Assembly (NCBI GenBank): GCA_002686195.1
Contig: NZAS01000141.1
Span: forward strand, 1 to 19,725
Length of the DNA stretch: 19,725 nt
Reading direction: 5' to 3'
DNA from: Candidatus Pacearchaeota archaeon
GTDB taxonomy: Archaea; Nanoarchaeota; Nanoarchaeia; Pacearchaeales; GW2011-AR1
Part shown: piece after piece, positions 1-12,400 of the stretch
How the letters are laid out: every line of letters begins with the position of its first letter
Position numbering within the stretch: position 1 is the stretch's first letter
Made by a program: the position numbers and the translations under genes
The notes under the pieces: model-generated
Databases searched by the model: none
Told to the model about the DNA's origin: nothing
What the model saw: the letters and a program-made list of their open reading frames with translations, nothing else

Positions 1-1
1 C

Positions 2-3000
2 TGGGGGGCATGTTGTTATGCGGGTGGTCTTTGCAAGATAGAGAGAAGTGAGTCAGATTGCACGGGTAACGAAGGTATTTGGCAAGGAATTGGATCACTT
101 TGTACTCCTGGTACAATTTGTCCAGTCGGACTATCCGGGGCATGCTGCGTTGACGACACTGAAGAGTGCTTTGACACAAGTTGGCTTGTATGTCAAGATG
201 TTCATCATGGAACCTTTATGAACGGAGAATCTTGTGCTAGCAATCCATGTGTCTTTGGATTTCGAGGCGTTGGCTCTTGTTGTGTTGATGGTAGATGTTT
301 TCAGTTAACTGAGAGAGAATGTCTGGAGTCAGGTGGAAGCTACATCGAAAGTGGCGTATCGTGTGATAGTATTCAATGTTCTTCTCCAAATTATGATAGA
401 ACGTACACAGAAGAGGTGTCTGTATATAAAAAATCATCTACGAATGATGGAGATTCATTTGAGTTTGTTGCAAAATTGCCATATCCATATAACGCGAATG
501 TTGATTCTATACAGGAAACTTCTTATGGGAATTTTTTAAATGCAATAAGTGGAAATTGTTTTGATTTAGAAGAATACAATATTGCAATAAATGAAAACGG
601 AACATTATTATCCGTATCTGGGTATACTCTTCTTGATAATGGAGTAAGGCGACCTTACATATTAACGTGGTATCGAGAAGATTATTCTGGATATAATTGG
701 ACGTTAGTACAAGACACTAGGTTTGTTGATTGGGGGGACACAATATTTAATAATGGGTCAGAATTTAAGGGTGTCACGGTAAATAGGGGTAGAGTGCTTG
801 CTCTGGCTTATCAAATAAATAATGACAGTACGAAGATTTTTAATGTAAATGGGTTTGATCGAGAGAACCCAGGAAGCATCTCTATGTCTGTTATTTTAGA
901 TGCGATTAATCCTCAGTCAAAAATGTTAATGACTGGAATTCATTCTTTTGACGTCACTGTTGGATATGTATCTGTTGTATCTAACAGGTATGATGTTGTT
1001 AGTATCATAAAAGAGACAGTAGATAAATCATCACCAGAGAATCATTGGACTTATGATATTCTTGGAGAAAATCACACAGATCTGTCCGTCCTTAAGGGGC
1101 TATCAAATGTTTCTTATGATTTTTATAGCGACAATTCGGTTAATAATGTTGAGATGCCAAATTGCACACATGTTAAAATTAAGAATTTTAAAGATAGCGG
1201 TATATGTTTAATAACTCATGGAAGAGATAAAAACATGTCAATAGATGTGTATATGAGAGGTGAAGGAGAGACTAATTATGGCACCGATCAATCACCATTG
1301 GATTGGACTGTTGCGGAAAATTCACTTCCTCAAAATCCGTCTAGAGTTTATCAAACTGGTTTAGATAGAAGCAATATGATAAGAGGGTTTTATTGTAAGC
1401 ATATTAGTGAATCATCTGGTCTTTGTTTGCTGTCTGACCCAAGGTTTGGATCATTATCACAAGAGAGAGGTAGGATTTATCCATATCTTTATTTAGGTGG
1501 CGAAAGTGATGATGAGGGGTACAACTTCATATTTTGTCATACAAAAAACATGGCTCCTCTAGTTAATGGGTCTTATTCTAGTGGAATAGAGTATGAGGGT
1601 AGGAATGTATCGAATTTGTTTGGTTTTTCTTGTTTTGGATACGAAGATTCATCAGGTTTTTATATATCAGCATTAAGCTGCGACCCATCGTCTGGTGGTT
1701 TTGTTTCATTTTATAAATTTAATTCCACTGAAGTCGATAGAGAGAGCTTAAACGACTCTAGCGGTTTTAGAAAATTACAATCAAAAATTATATCTTCTTA
1801 TGCACTTGATATATCTTACGACAGGTGGGATAAAAAATTCAAATCATCGTATCTTGGTTTTGATAGTTCTGAGGTACATAGCGTGTCTTCTACTTCCTTA
1901 TATGGTGGAGAATTAAATATTCATAATGGTAAAATAGATTTTAGTGAAGATATAGATGGAGGCTCAATCATATTAAGATCCACTGATCCAGAAGGAGACA
2001 CCGATGGAGCTGAAGGGAATGAAGATGATCAGTCAAACATTTCGCTTGAGTTAATAGCGGGCAAGTCTCAGTCTATTTATACTCAATTTGGCATACTTTT
2101 TCATGACGATGGATTTGGTGGATCTCATGGAGATACGTCTCAAATAAAGCTATCTGATTCAAAAATATCTGCTATTGCAAATTCTGTAACAGGAGTCTTT
2201 GAACTAAATGATACATTAACTAAATATGACAATATTAAAGTTGACATTAAGGGTGCTGCGTTTAAGGAAAGAGGATCTGCCCCTCATGTAGTCTTAGAAG
2301 ATACGTTTGAGGGTATAAATTCGGGTCTTCCATCATTCTTAAGTCAGGTTCAGCAAATGAATATCTTAAGAAGTGGGTTAGCTCTTAAGAAGAAGAATCC
2401 CTATGATTTTGATAACATTTTTATCCCATATCAATCTAATTATTCGTTAAGTTGTGATCATGCGTGGTATGATAAGTTTAATTCTACAGTTGATTTTAGT
2501 TTACAAAAGAAAAATAAACCACTAGATATATCTCTATCGTTCCCATCGACTGTTTTTGAAAAAGAAGAAGATAGTATAATTTGGGTGGGTGGACCAGAGG
2601 GTATTATTGAGGTAAGCGGAATAGATTATTCCGTATCGGTTCCTAGTATATTGTCGGAATATGATATTGAAAATGTTATAAAGATAAGAAGGGTCGGATC
2701 CGAGATATTGATTTTGTCATTAGACTATTTATTAATAATTAATGAAGAAACTAATGACATAGAGGTAGACCCAATTTATGGAGTAACAGGAAGACCAAAT
2801 GATGTCAATAGAATGTTCAATGGCATATATATTATATGTACAGATAATGGAATATATTCTAGGACGGCTGGAGATGCACTATATATTAAAGATTATGGAC
2901 AAGACTTTTATTCTACAGGAACTTTCGATAAGTTTTTTATTCTTGAGGATATATCTGGGTTTATGTTTGCTATATCAGAAAACACAATTAGCATAACTAG

Positions 3001-3469
3001 TAATGGAAAAATCTGGGGGTCTTATAGTTCTCCGTTGCCGAACACGGATACTAATAAGTTGTTCAAATTTAGAGGCGGTCATTTGCTGTTAACTAACTTC
3101 GGAACCTTTTACGATAATGGGACTTTGTTAGAAGAAAATTATTCTTTAGAATTATTAAAATTGCTTGGACCAGAATCTACTGGCTCTGAGAATAGTGCAG
3201 TTAGAGCGAACGACGCAGGTGCTGTGGTAGAAATCTCTGAAGATGGTACTGTATTACAGTCTGAGTTGTTCGTGGCAATTTCTGATGGATCATATTCTAT
3301 ATCTACATCTTCTTTAGATACTTTTGAACACGACTCAGCTACTAGTGGACTTTCATCCATACATAAGGTGATTAGATTTCAGGGAAATTGGCTTGTATTT
3401 AGTTTTGATAATTTTAAATTTATTGACGATACTAATATATATAGGCTTTCTACGGGGTTAAGAATTTAA
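2..3469 (+). CDS. Giant Cys-rich and beta-propeller structural protein, 5' end missing
   Basis: The reading frame is open from base 2 with no stop before the ATG at 218. The gene therefore enters from the left and 218 is an internal methionine. The visible part is 1155 codons ending in TAA. It begins with three tandem six-cysteine modules (bases 5-121, 137-250, 272-379). Next comes propeller-like sequence with short beta strands (for example the ENGTLLSVSGYTLL stretch near base 593). An acidic low-complexity loop near 1980-2040 is rich in D, E and G. The last third, from about 2573, has propeller features: WVGGPEGI, TDNGIYSR, and an Asp-box-like S-NGKIWGSYSSPLP near 2999-3040. No membrane segment is visible. 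The sequence is acidic and Ser/Asp/Tyr-rich like the next gene, whose ATG overlaps this stop by one base. I infer a virion-exterior or adhesion protein. The exact function is unknown, and a secreted bacterial protein cannot be excluded because the N-terminus is outside the window. Confidence 0.85.
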   Translation, partial: WGACCYAGGLCKIERSESDCTGNEGIWQGIGSLCTPGTICPVGLSGACCVDDTEECFDTSWLVCQDVHHGTFMNGESCASNPCVFGFRGVGSCCVDGRCFQLTERECLESGGSYIESGVSCDSIQCSSPNYDRTYTEEVSVYKKSSTNDGDSFEFVAKLPYPYNANVDSIQETSYGNFLNAISGNCFDLEEYNIAINENGTLLSVSGYTLLDNGVRRPYILTWYREDYSGYNWTLVQDTRFVDWGDTIFNNGSEFKGVTVNRGRVLALAYQINNDSTKIFNVNGFDRENPGSISMSVILDAINPQSKMLMTGIHSFDVTVGYVSVVSNRYDVVSIIKETVDKSSPENHWTYDILGENHTDLSVLKGLSNVSYDFYSDNSVNNVEMPNCTHVKIKNFKDSGICLITHGRDKNMSIDVYMRGEGETNYGTDQSPLDWTVAENSLPQNPSRVYQTGLDRSNMIRGFYCKHISESSGLCLLSDPRFGSLSQERGRIYPYLYLGGESDDEGYNFIFCHTKNMAPLVNGSYSSGIEYEGRNVSNLFGFSCFGYEDSSGFYISALSCDPSSGGFVSFYKFNSTEVDRESLNDSSGFRKLQSKIISSYALDISYDRWDKKFKSSYLGFDSSEVHSVSSTSLYGGELNIHNGKIDFSEDIDGGSIILRSTDPEGDTDGAEGNEDDQSNISLELIAGKSQSIYTQFGILFHDDGFGGSHGDTSQIKLSDSKISAIANSVTGVFELNDTLTKYDNIKVDIKGAAFKERGSAPHVVLEDTFEGINSGLPSFLSQVQQMNILRSGLALKKKNPYDFDNIFIPYQSNYSLSCDHAWYDKFNSTVDFSLQKKNKPLDISLSFPSTVFEKEEDSIIWVGGPEGIIEVSGIDYSVSVPSILSEYDIENVIKIRRVGSEILILSLDYLLIINEETNDIEVDPIYGVTGRPNDVNRMFNGIYIICTDNGIYSRTAGDALYIKDYGQDFYSTGTFDKFFILEDISGFMFAISENTISITSNGKIWGSYSSPLPNTDTNKLFKFRGGHLLLTNFGTFYDNGTLLEENYSLELLKLLGPESTGSENSAVRANDAGAVVEISEDGTVLQSELFVAISDGSYSISTSSLDTFEHDSATSGLSSIHKVIRFQGNWLVFSFDNFKFIDDTNIYRLSTGLRI
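5..121 (+). repeat. Six-cysteine module, copy 1
   Basis: This protein-level repeat unit starts GACC and has six cysteines in the order CC, C, C, C, C. It ends with the pattern G-x-G-x-x-C-x5-C (GIGSLCTPGTIC). It is the first of three adjacent copies in this protein. The copies differ in DNA sequence, so the duplication is old or the units are under protein-level selection. More copies may lie to the left of the window. Confidence 0.75.
137..250 (+). repeat. Six-cysteine module, copy 2
   Basis: The unit opens GACCVDDTEEC and closes with G-x-x-M-N-G-E-S-C-x4-C. Its six cysteines have nearly the same spacing as copies 1 and 3. It spans the ATG at 218, which supports treating that ATG as internal: starting there would cut the module in half. 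Confidence 0.8.
272..379 (+). repeat. Six-cysteine module, copy 3
   Basis: The unit opens GSCCVDGRC, continues with ECLESGGSYIESGVSC and ends DSIQC. The spacing is CC-x4-C-x7-C-x11-C-x4-C. The ECxxxGGxxxxG core closely matches the fourth copy in the next gene (9811-9921), linking the two giant proteins. I recall similar GACC...GG...C units in large extracellular bacterial proteins, including Planctomycetes; this was not checked here. Confidence 0.8.
2573..3466 (+). other. C-terminal beta-propeller-like region (Asp-box-like)
   Basis: Within the first giant protein, about 298 residues carry repeated short strands separated by turns such as GPEGI, DNGIYS, SNGKIW and DNGTLL. The pattern resembles BNR/Asp-box or YCF48-like propellers, in which S-x-D/N-G-x-x-W loops recur. 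Only one loop matches the Asp box well, so the fold call is tentative. No sialidase catalytic arginine triad was recognised, so a binding or structural role is more likely than an enzymatic one. Confidence 0.4.
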
Positions 3470-6400
3470 TGGAATTTATACCATCAAAAATATCAACTTA
3501 TTTTCGCGTTGTCGGCTCACCAGATCAGGGAAGTAATGCTTTCAAAATATCTGAGGTGCAAGACGCTTATATAGACGCTCTTAATTGCTTATCTTTAGAG
3601 CAAGGAAATTATCCTGTTAGATTTAGATCAGATGCAGATGAGTCAACTTCTATAGGGTGCTTTCAATCTTATTCTTTTTCAGAAAACATCCAAGACACTA
3701 GCTTAGTCTATCCAATTGCATCTAATGCTATTGGAAAAATGTATGTATATATTAGATTACGATTTTCTGATGTGTTAAAGTTTAATGTCAAGTTAGATGA
3801 CGTCGAGTTGCGTAGCGTAGAAATACTTAATCAAGATCCATATGTAAATATTGACAATAACATGTGGATGGTTTATAGAATTGAATTAGTATCTCACGTA
3901 AGGAAAGTTTATAATTTATCAATAATTCCAGAGTCATCAGGAATTCAATTCGATTCTTTGGTTATTAGTTTTGAGGATCACTTATATGATGAGACTCCAA
4001 TTATCGATGATTTATTTTTGACGGATAATGAACTGTTTTCTGAAGCAATAATAAATAAAAATTTTCAGTCTCCATACCTTACAATACTAACAAAGCTATT
4101 TGTAACTAATAATATAGGAAATATAGAAGAAGAATTTGCTTATCTAGGAGTAAAGACTACCGCAGACGACTCCTTTCGTGAAGGGTGGTCTAATTTTGAA
4201 ATTACACCACTACCTGGATATCAGTTTGATTTATCATATAGTGAGTATGTTTTTGGTGTTTTTGTTACGCCAAGTTCTGATTCATATTATTTGGTGTGGG
4301 ACTATTCAGATGATGATCCGTTTATTGATCCGTATTCCTCTTCTGTCTCGTATAAAATTATTAACGGTGAGTTTGTCAATCAAGGAGATAGTAATCAACT
4401 TGCGATTAAGGTCTATAGTGACAGAGATCCTCTTGATGAAGAGTTTTGTTCAATTCAGACAGAGCCTGGAAAGGAATATATAAAATATATAGAAACCTTT
4501 TCAGATGCGATAGAATCTGACGTATCAAGAAATGTAAAAATAATAGAAAATGATGATGGAACAGAATCTGTTGAGCTAGATCTTCCAGACTCTATAGTTT
4601 CATTTATCGTTGACCAAAGTGGATCAATGACGTGGAATGATAGCAAGGGTTTTAGATTTGATCTAATAAGAGATATAGCTTACAGATTTAACTCTGGATA
4701 TCCTGGCAACATAAGCTATAACCTATTAACATATCAGGCGACTCCTATAATTACTCAGTTTTTTGGAATATTGGAAGATGAAGTTGAAGATACATCCAAT
4801 ATTAACGAGGCAGAATTTTCATTCTTTTATGATCCAGTGAACGGATTTGCTGGAGTTCATGTAGTAAGAAAAGAAGGATCTATTCCCTCTAACCCTTTAG
4901 ATGGAGAGATAGTCGCATCTGGTTTTTTTGATAGGTTATTTGATGATGGATTAGATCCAAGTAAGACATATTATTATTCTGTTTACGGTAGAGATTTGAA
5001 CCAACACTTCAGTAGAGCAGAGACAATAGAGGTTCAATCTAGAAAAAGAATTGTGCCATATGGTATTGGGGATTTAACTGGAATGCAGAGGATAGGCACT
5101 GGAGTCAGAAGAGACTCTTATACAGAATACTTATATCATATGGATGAGTCTAGCGGAGACATTGTTTATGATTTTGGTTTTTCAGGTATAAATTTATTAT
5201 ATACAGACGATAGCGGAATTAATTCCTTGCCACTTTGGCTTGATCAAGGAGAAACTCCACAAGCCAGTCCAGATGATCCGGATGGAAAAGGTTCTGGCGT
5301 TAGATTAAATGGTCAGAGTCAATATCTTGAGAGTAAAGAAAAGGTTATCATAAATGATGAGTCATTTACGGTGATGGGGTGGGTATATCCATTCGCAGAT
5401 GAGGATAATGATTTTTATGGAGACAGGTGCATCTTGTCTTTACAGAATGAGCCAACATTAATTATTGACGACCCATACTCTGCTCCATATTATCAGTCAA
5501 ACACTTATTTGCAAATAATTCATTTAAGTTCTGGAGAGGTTGCATTTAGTTTTAATGGCGAAGATTTTGTAAAAACATCTGGAGTTTTATCTCCAAATAT
5601 GTGGAATCAGTTTTCTGTTTCACTTGATGGCTCGAAGCTTAATTTCTATATTAATGGAGAGCACGATAGCGAATATGACTTACCAGACTCGTTTGTTAGG
5701 AACATTATCGCGTCAACCTTATATATAGGTAGAGATAGAACTGAGAAATATAATGGATTTTTTGGAAAGGTTACTGAGTTTTCTTTTCATTCTATTAAAA
5801 GAGATGTAGAATATATTTACAATAATTATTTATATTTAACTAAAGATAATGGCGATAGAATCTTTACGCTTCAATTCACTTATCCATACAGAGATGATGA
5901 CGACAGAGACGTTAGGGTTAAAATAGTAAGAAACAGTCAGATAGGAAGTCTCAAGTATCTTAGTGATACATTAGCTGGTCCGGATAATTATGGATTTGGA
6001 GCTAGCGGAAACAGCCGTGCAGTATATGGGTCAGATATAGGTCCAACTCATGAAAACGATGGGGATATAGTTTTTGATGAAATTGTTACAGACTCATTAA
6101 ATGAAATAACTATAATAGAGGATTTTGCCTCTCCATTAAGTGACTCTCAGACATCTCTTGGCTCACAGAGGGGTTTTGAGATTTATTACAGGGCTTTTTC
6201 TCAAAATCAAATAGGGAATTGGAGCATACCTTCAGACTCTAGTCTTGTCTCTTTTTCTCCAAGCATATTAGAACAAGAAGACAGACCTGATGCGACATTG
6301 CCTGCCGTTACTTATATAGAATCAATACCTGGAAATCAAAAGGTTTACTTAAGATGGACTATGCCACAGGACGATAACGTAACGCACGTTTTAGTGTACT

Positions 6401-9400
6401 ATAGTCCAGAAGATACAATATCAATTGATCCATATGGAAATCCCCATAATAGTTGGTGTGTTTTTATAGGAGACGCAGATTCCGGAGAGTTTGTTCATCG
6501 TGCTGGAAGATTAGCATCAGAGGTTAATTCTGGACCGCTCGGGACACCAGCCGTGCAGACTGGTGATTTAACTAATGATAAAACAGCATATTACATGGTT
6601 GTAACTAGAGATAGATTTGGCAATCTATCAGAACCCGTTTTTATTAATGAAATTCCAAAAGAAAATACAGATGAATCAATTATACCGGTAGAGTCAGTTC
6701 TTGGAGTTCAAAAGCAACCAGTTGATGAAAATGCAATTTCACTTAAGTGGTATAATCCAATTCGAGCAGAAACATTTGGAGGATTAACTTTGAGTGGAGG
6801 TGAGATTGAGGGATATTTAACAGATAGAGTTGTACTTTATGCGCGAATAACAGATTTATTTGGTAGACCATTCAGTGAATCATTTAAAGTTGAGATCAAA
6901 AACGAGCGAGGTTTCGATTCATATGGAGACCCAACATCAGGTGTGGTGTCAATGAAGTCAGAGTTATATAATCCATATACTGGCGAAATTATTGAACCAA
7001 TAGATTGGGATCAGTTAATCTCAAAGACAACTCATATAACAAAAGATGGGTGGGTCAGGGTTTTTATTCAACCATCAAAAGTCCCCATATCAGTGCTTTC
7101 ATATATAGCTTCAGCTGGAACTGATATTTGGTTAGAATATTTCACGAAAGAAAAATATTATGGTGATAGTGTCTCTGGAAATCCATTTGGATTTCTATAC
7201 AAAAGTAGGGAAATAGCATTAGATCTCGTCAACCCGTTTGAGTTTTCAATTGTCGCCAACACATATGTTGAACATGACTGTAGTCCATTTGATGATTATT
7301 ATGGGAATTTTGAATATTTAAAAGGTAGTACCGGTCCAGAAATTTGTAATTATGATTTATTTGGAGATCCGTGTACTGGCGATTTTCTTGGATCTTATGT
7401 TAAGAGAAATGAACCCTACAGGATTACCTGTGAATGTTCATATGAGGGTAAGCCGCTTGCAGATGGATCTCAGGTCTACATTGAAGTTAGAGACGATGTA
7501 GCTCCGTTTTGCAATGCATTGGAGCAACCCATGACGTGCGAAAAAAAGGAAGACTGGTATTTCGATCCAGCCACCAAGAGAATGGTGTACAGTCCGACTT
7601 TTGATGATGTCGCAAGTGATGTTGTGTCTCCACTAAGACCGGTATATGATTTTGTTCAAAGTGGAGATGATGGGTCTGTGGCATACTTGGATGTTGCTGT
7701 TCCGGAATATGCTAGAACAGTTAGGGCAATAATTTATGCTAGTGTAAACGGCTTTACTGCGATGTCGACCGTATATCTTTTATTTGAACCAAATCTTAAG
7801 ATAGAGATAGAGGGTAGGGCTCCAGTTGCAGATGGTGTTGATATTGCTCAGCAACAGGCATCTGTATATTTTGTCGATCCAGACACTGGAGTCAAAACTC
7901 CAATGGAGGATTTAACTGTTGTTAAATGGGAGTTACTCAGGTTAAGAAATACGATTCGAAATAGACCATTTTATACGACTAGTGAAGTTCAGGGAAATAG
8001 ATATGCGGATGGCATTTATGACTATCAAATAGATGGAGTGTCTGATAATATTTATTTTGGTCCAGCTGATAATGTTGAGTGGAAATTAGTAGAGGATATA
8101 GAATGGGTGGTGGATCCGATTACCGGGGACGATAGACAGATAGCTATTATTAGAAAAATACCAGAAGAGTATATATTAAGAGCAACAGTCAATTATAATG
8201 GAGTTTTGGCTCAGGCGGTTCATCCATTATGTATTATCCCATTTGGACCACCTGACGTTGAGGATCCACTGGAACCAGTGACTCATTTTTTAATAGAACC
8301 TACAGGAGAGACACTAGATCAACATTTTGTTCAAGAAATTTGGTCAGATGGAATTGATTTTGCTGGATTCGATATTGTCCGAGATCCATCTTTGGGAGAT
8401 ACGGATGTGCAATCTAAGTTTGCAGAATGCCATAGCGGAAATAGCCATCTGTCTGGGTGCGAAAACTGGTTCTTAACTACATTGCCAGAAAATAAGCCAA
8501 TAGACATTAGAATGGGTGAGTATCCACGTAAGATGGGGGAGGAAGAGTTATTTTGGCAATATCATATAGACATTGTCCATGGAGATAGTTTTACGTTTGA
8601 AGAGGATGAGTTTGGTTTTGAATTTCTTTTATCGAATTATGTTGAATTTAACAGGGCGACAATGCAGACTGGAGAGGAAAACACAAAAAGATTTTATGTT
8701 AGAAGCAATGGATTTATTTCTAAAGATACGGCAGATCCATTAAAAAGAGCATTTTATGCCGCATGTCCGCATTGTTTTCATTGCAAACCCATGGAACCAT
8801 GGGATCTTCCAATTTACTATCACATGTCTATTGATGGATTTACTTCAATAATACATGAAGGAAGGGAATTTCCTGTAATGGCAATGGGATCTTGGGGGAA
8901 AGGGATTCCGCCGAAACTTATACGATTTAAAGAACCCCTTAAGTTGGAGTTTTCTCATATAGAGGTCAATGGTGAGTTGTCAAATGATTTTATTATAGAC
9001 GGAGTATCTTATAATGATTTAATCTTTAAGATATCATTTTCTAATAAAAGAGTCCCTGATGGAGAAAGGTGCACTGTTTATAGTTGCGGTACAAATCCAT
9101 TACAGGTAGAAAGTGAATTTGTATATGTTGAAAACTTCTCTAGTTCAAACTCTCCATACAGTGAGCCACTATACTGGTCTTATGTTAAAGTTAGAGTATA
9201 TCCAATTGGTCCGGAAAAAAAACGTGATGGTATTATTTTTGTTGAATCAAATTATGATAAGCTGGGAACTGTCTATAGACAAAAAGTCTGTGGGGCTAAA
9301 ATCAATTACGAACCAGTACTACTTCCTCCTGTAGTATATGATGAAATTCAGCAGGATCTTCCAATGTCCAGACCAAGCAATCAGACTCCATTTTTAAGAT

Positions 9401-12400
9401 CTTGTTGGTCATATAATACATTGCTTGGCGGCACTCAGGCAGAAGAAGATTCTGCTTGGACTCAAATTCCATCAATGAATATAAGAAGGGGGATGAGTGA
9501 GGCAGAATATGTAAATGGAAGGATATATACATTTGGAGGAGTTACGACATTTGGGATAACCAATCAGTCTGAAAGCTGGGCTCAAGGTGATGACTCGTGG
9601 ACATCAGAAATGTCTATGCCACAGCCATTATTCGGGTATAATTCAGTTAATGATGGAAGATATATTTATATTATTGGAGGTGTTGGGCTTGACTCTAATG
9701 ATAGATTGCAGGTTCAGAACTCTTTATATAGATTTGATACAGTAACGGGAGTTTGGGATCAACTTGCAGATATACCTCCGGTGGAGAGTGAGTTCGTAGA
9801 TCAGCCAACCGGCGCATGTTGTGTGACTGGAGAGGATTGTTTTATATCAACATATTGGGAGTGCGAAGATGCAGGCGGAATTTTTATGGGAGAAGAATCT
9901 ACTTGCGAAGAAGAAACGTGTGAGTCGGGTGATTTCGGCGGCTGGATTGGACCTGATTTTGACCCAGCAAGGTTCGGATTGAGATATGGTTGTGCATTTG
10001 GGAATGCTCATATTATTGATGGAAAAATCCACTTAATGTGCGGAATTAATTTGGTTGATAGTGACAGGTTTGAACCTATTAGGTATAACAATTTTATATA
10101 CGTATACGACATAGGTTTAAATAAATGGTTTATCTCATCGAAAATTATTGACGATGATTCGGTTTTTTACAATAGAATAAATGCTTTTAGTTTTTATGAA
10201 GAAAGAACTGACTCAATTCATGTTGTTAGTGGTCAGGGGTATAGAATTAATGACAATGGAGACATTAATGCAGATGAAACGTTTACATTTACAGACTCTT
10301 TTAGGTATGACATTTTTAGTTCATATTTGGTTGATGAATATAGTAGCGACCCAGACTATGGTGAAGATCCATACTCTAGTGGAGATTCTGAAATAATCAT
10401 TGAATCTGCGTTCGTCCCAATAATTCGCACAGATGATAATTCATACATAAATATTCCAACTCCAAAATATAGAGGAAAAGCCACAACGATAGAATCAGAG
10501 TATTATTTATTCGGAGGGTTTATAGAGGAATCGGACGATAGCCCTGGGACAGTTGCATCAAGAAAAATAGAGTTAGTAACTTTCGATCAAACTACTGGTC
10601 TTTTCGATACAGATAAAACTTTACCAAAAAGTCTATCTGGGAGGTCATACCATGGGTTAACTTCAGATAGTAACAATGTAATATATGTAATAGGTGGGTT
10701 AGGAACTGGGCATGCTCCAGGATACGTTCAAATTGAGGCAAATGCGTATAGTGGAGATAATGTTCTTGAAAATGCTGATCCACCCCCATGTCCAGAGAAC
10801 ATGTTGCATGAAGCGTGTGAAGAATATCAGGAAAATTGGTTGCCCATTTCTTCTTTAAGATTAGATGGAGAATCTGGTGCTACCATTCGGATTAGAGTTT
10901 TTGATGATGAAGGTGATTTGATTAAGAAACAACTTACATGTGTTGTAACGGGGTATTTGATCTTTACCGCAGAGTTACTGTATGGTCAGCAACTCATGGG
11001 ATTGGGCGGTCGAATTGGTTCATCAGAAGCAGATAGGAGTACTTTATTGTATCCTGTCATATTTAGTGAAAATGAATTCAAAATAAACAATGGAGTGTCA
11101 TCTACTCGGCTTATGCCAAGATCAGAGGATCCGCTAAAGCCAATTGATGAACTTAAGGAAGTTTTAGGTATCGATGAACGACATCAATTTGATGTTGGAT
11201 CTTTCCCTTATGATGAGATTATGGAGGTAATCCAGGGAGAATTAAGGAGTCCATATGAGATTGAGGTTAGAATAAAGATAGTTGATGATTTTTATTATGG
11301 TTCGACAGTTGACAGGGGAGAGGATGACCTTTATGGAGGAGAGGGGTCAGATGGGGTAGTTTATTTCCCAGAAAATGATCAGATTGATCTTATTGCAAGC
11401 GAAAACGATTGGGATAATGCAGAATTAATTTCTGATTTTCAATTAAGAAATGTAGGTAGGGCTAATGTTGGGATTGCATATACATCTTCAAAAATAGCTA
11501 TAATTGCTCCCAAATATGATACTGACTTGTTTTATTTTAACACTTGGGATGCGGGTGATTATTATTTCACCATTAATAGAGTTGGATTTAGTATGCTCAA
11601 GGCTATTTTATCTGTCTATAATGATGATCATGAAAAGGTGTCCGAGCTAATATATAGTGATGATGACTTCTTGCGGGGCGTTAATTCTCACAAGATTTCA
11701 TTAAATGCAAATTCTAAATATTTTTTATTAGTTAGAGCTCTTGAAGAAGAGGGTGACCCTCAGCTTGACGCAGATTTTGGACAATATAGATTGAGAGTGT
11801 CTCGTTTAGCTGAGATGCCAGATCCTCCACCTCCTCCGATTGATACGGAAGTAGTATGTCCGTTTATATGCCCTGTTGTTGGCGGTAGCATTAATATAGT
11901 AAGGTGTTATAGTTTGGGGACTTCTGCATCTCTTGTTGATATAAATGATGTAGATGATGATATTATAGACGTCTATTCCGAAGGCATTATTGATGAGTAT
12001 GGTCCATATTACGATCCTGATGACAATAATTCTGAAGTTATTCCCAATACTGTTTTAGTAGAGCCATTAGACTTTACTTTATTAAATATAGATGATGATT
12101 TGATCGGCGGGGGTTCTATGGGCGGCGGTGGAATCCCAGACACACCAAGCCCTCGTATTGCTTTTTACGCAGACTTCGAATGGCTTCCTGAGGTGAAAAA
12201 TATATTGTTTAATAACACTTCGTCGTATGACGATTTGGTTAAACATTTAGAAAAGTTAAAATATACAGTACCTTTTGGGTCGTCTCCAATGTTGGATTCA
12301 ATAATGGAATTGTCTACACTGCTATCTTCTGCAGATGACAAGAAAACAATATATATGCTTACTGACAATTCAGATAATACTTCATCTATTAATATAAATG

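Noticed and set aside
218..220. ATG as the start of the first giant gene
   Set aside because: The same frame is open to base 2, and the ATG falls inside the second six-cysteine module, so it is internal.
4178..4483. 101-codon open frame in another + frame
   Set aside because: It lies inside the 3710-residue gene. Its biased leucine/isoleucine composition and lack of a ribosome binding site mark it as a shadow frame.
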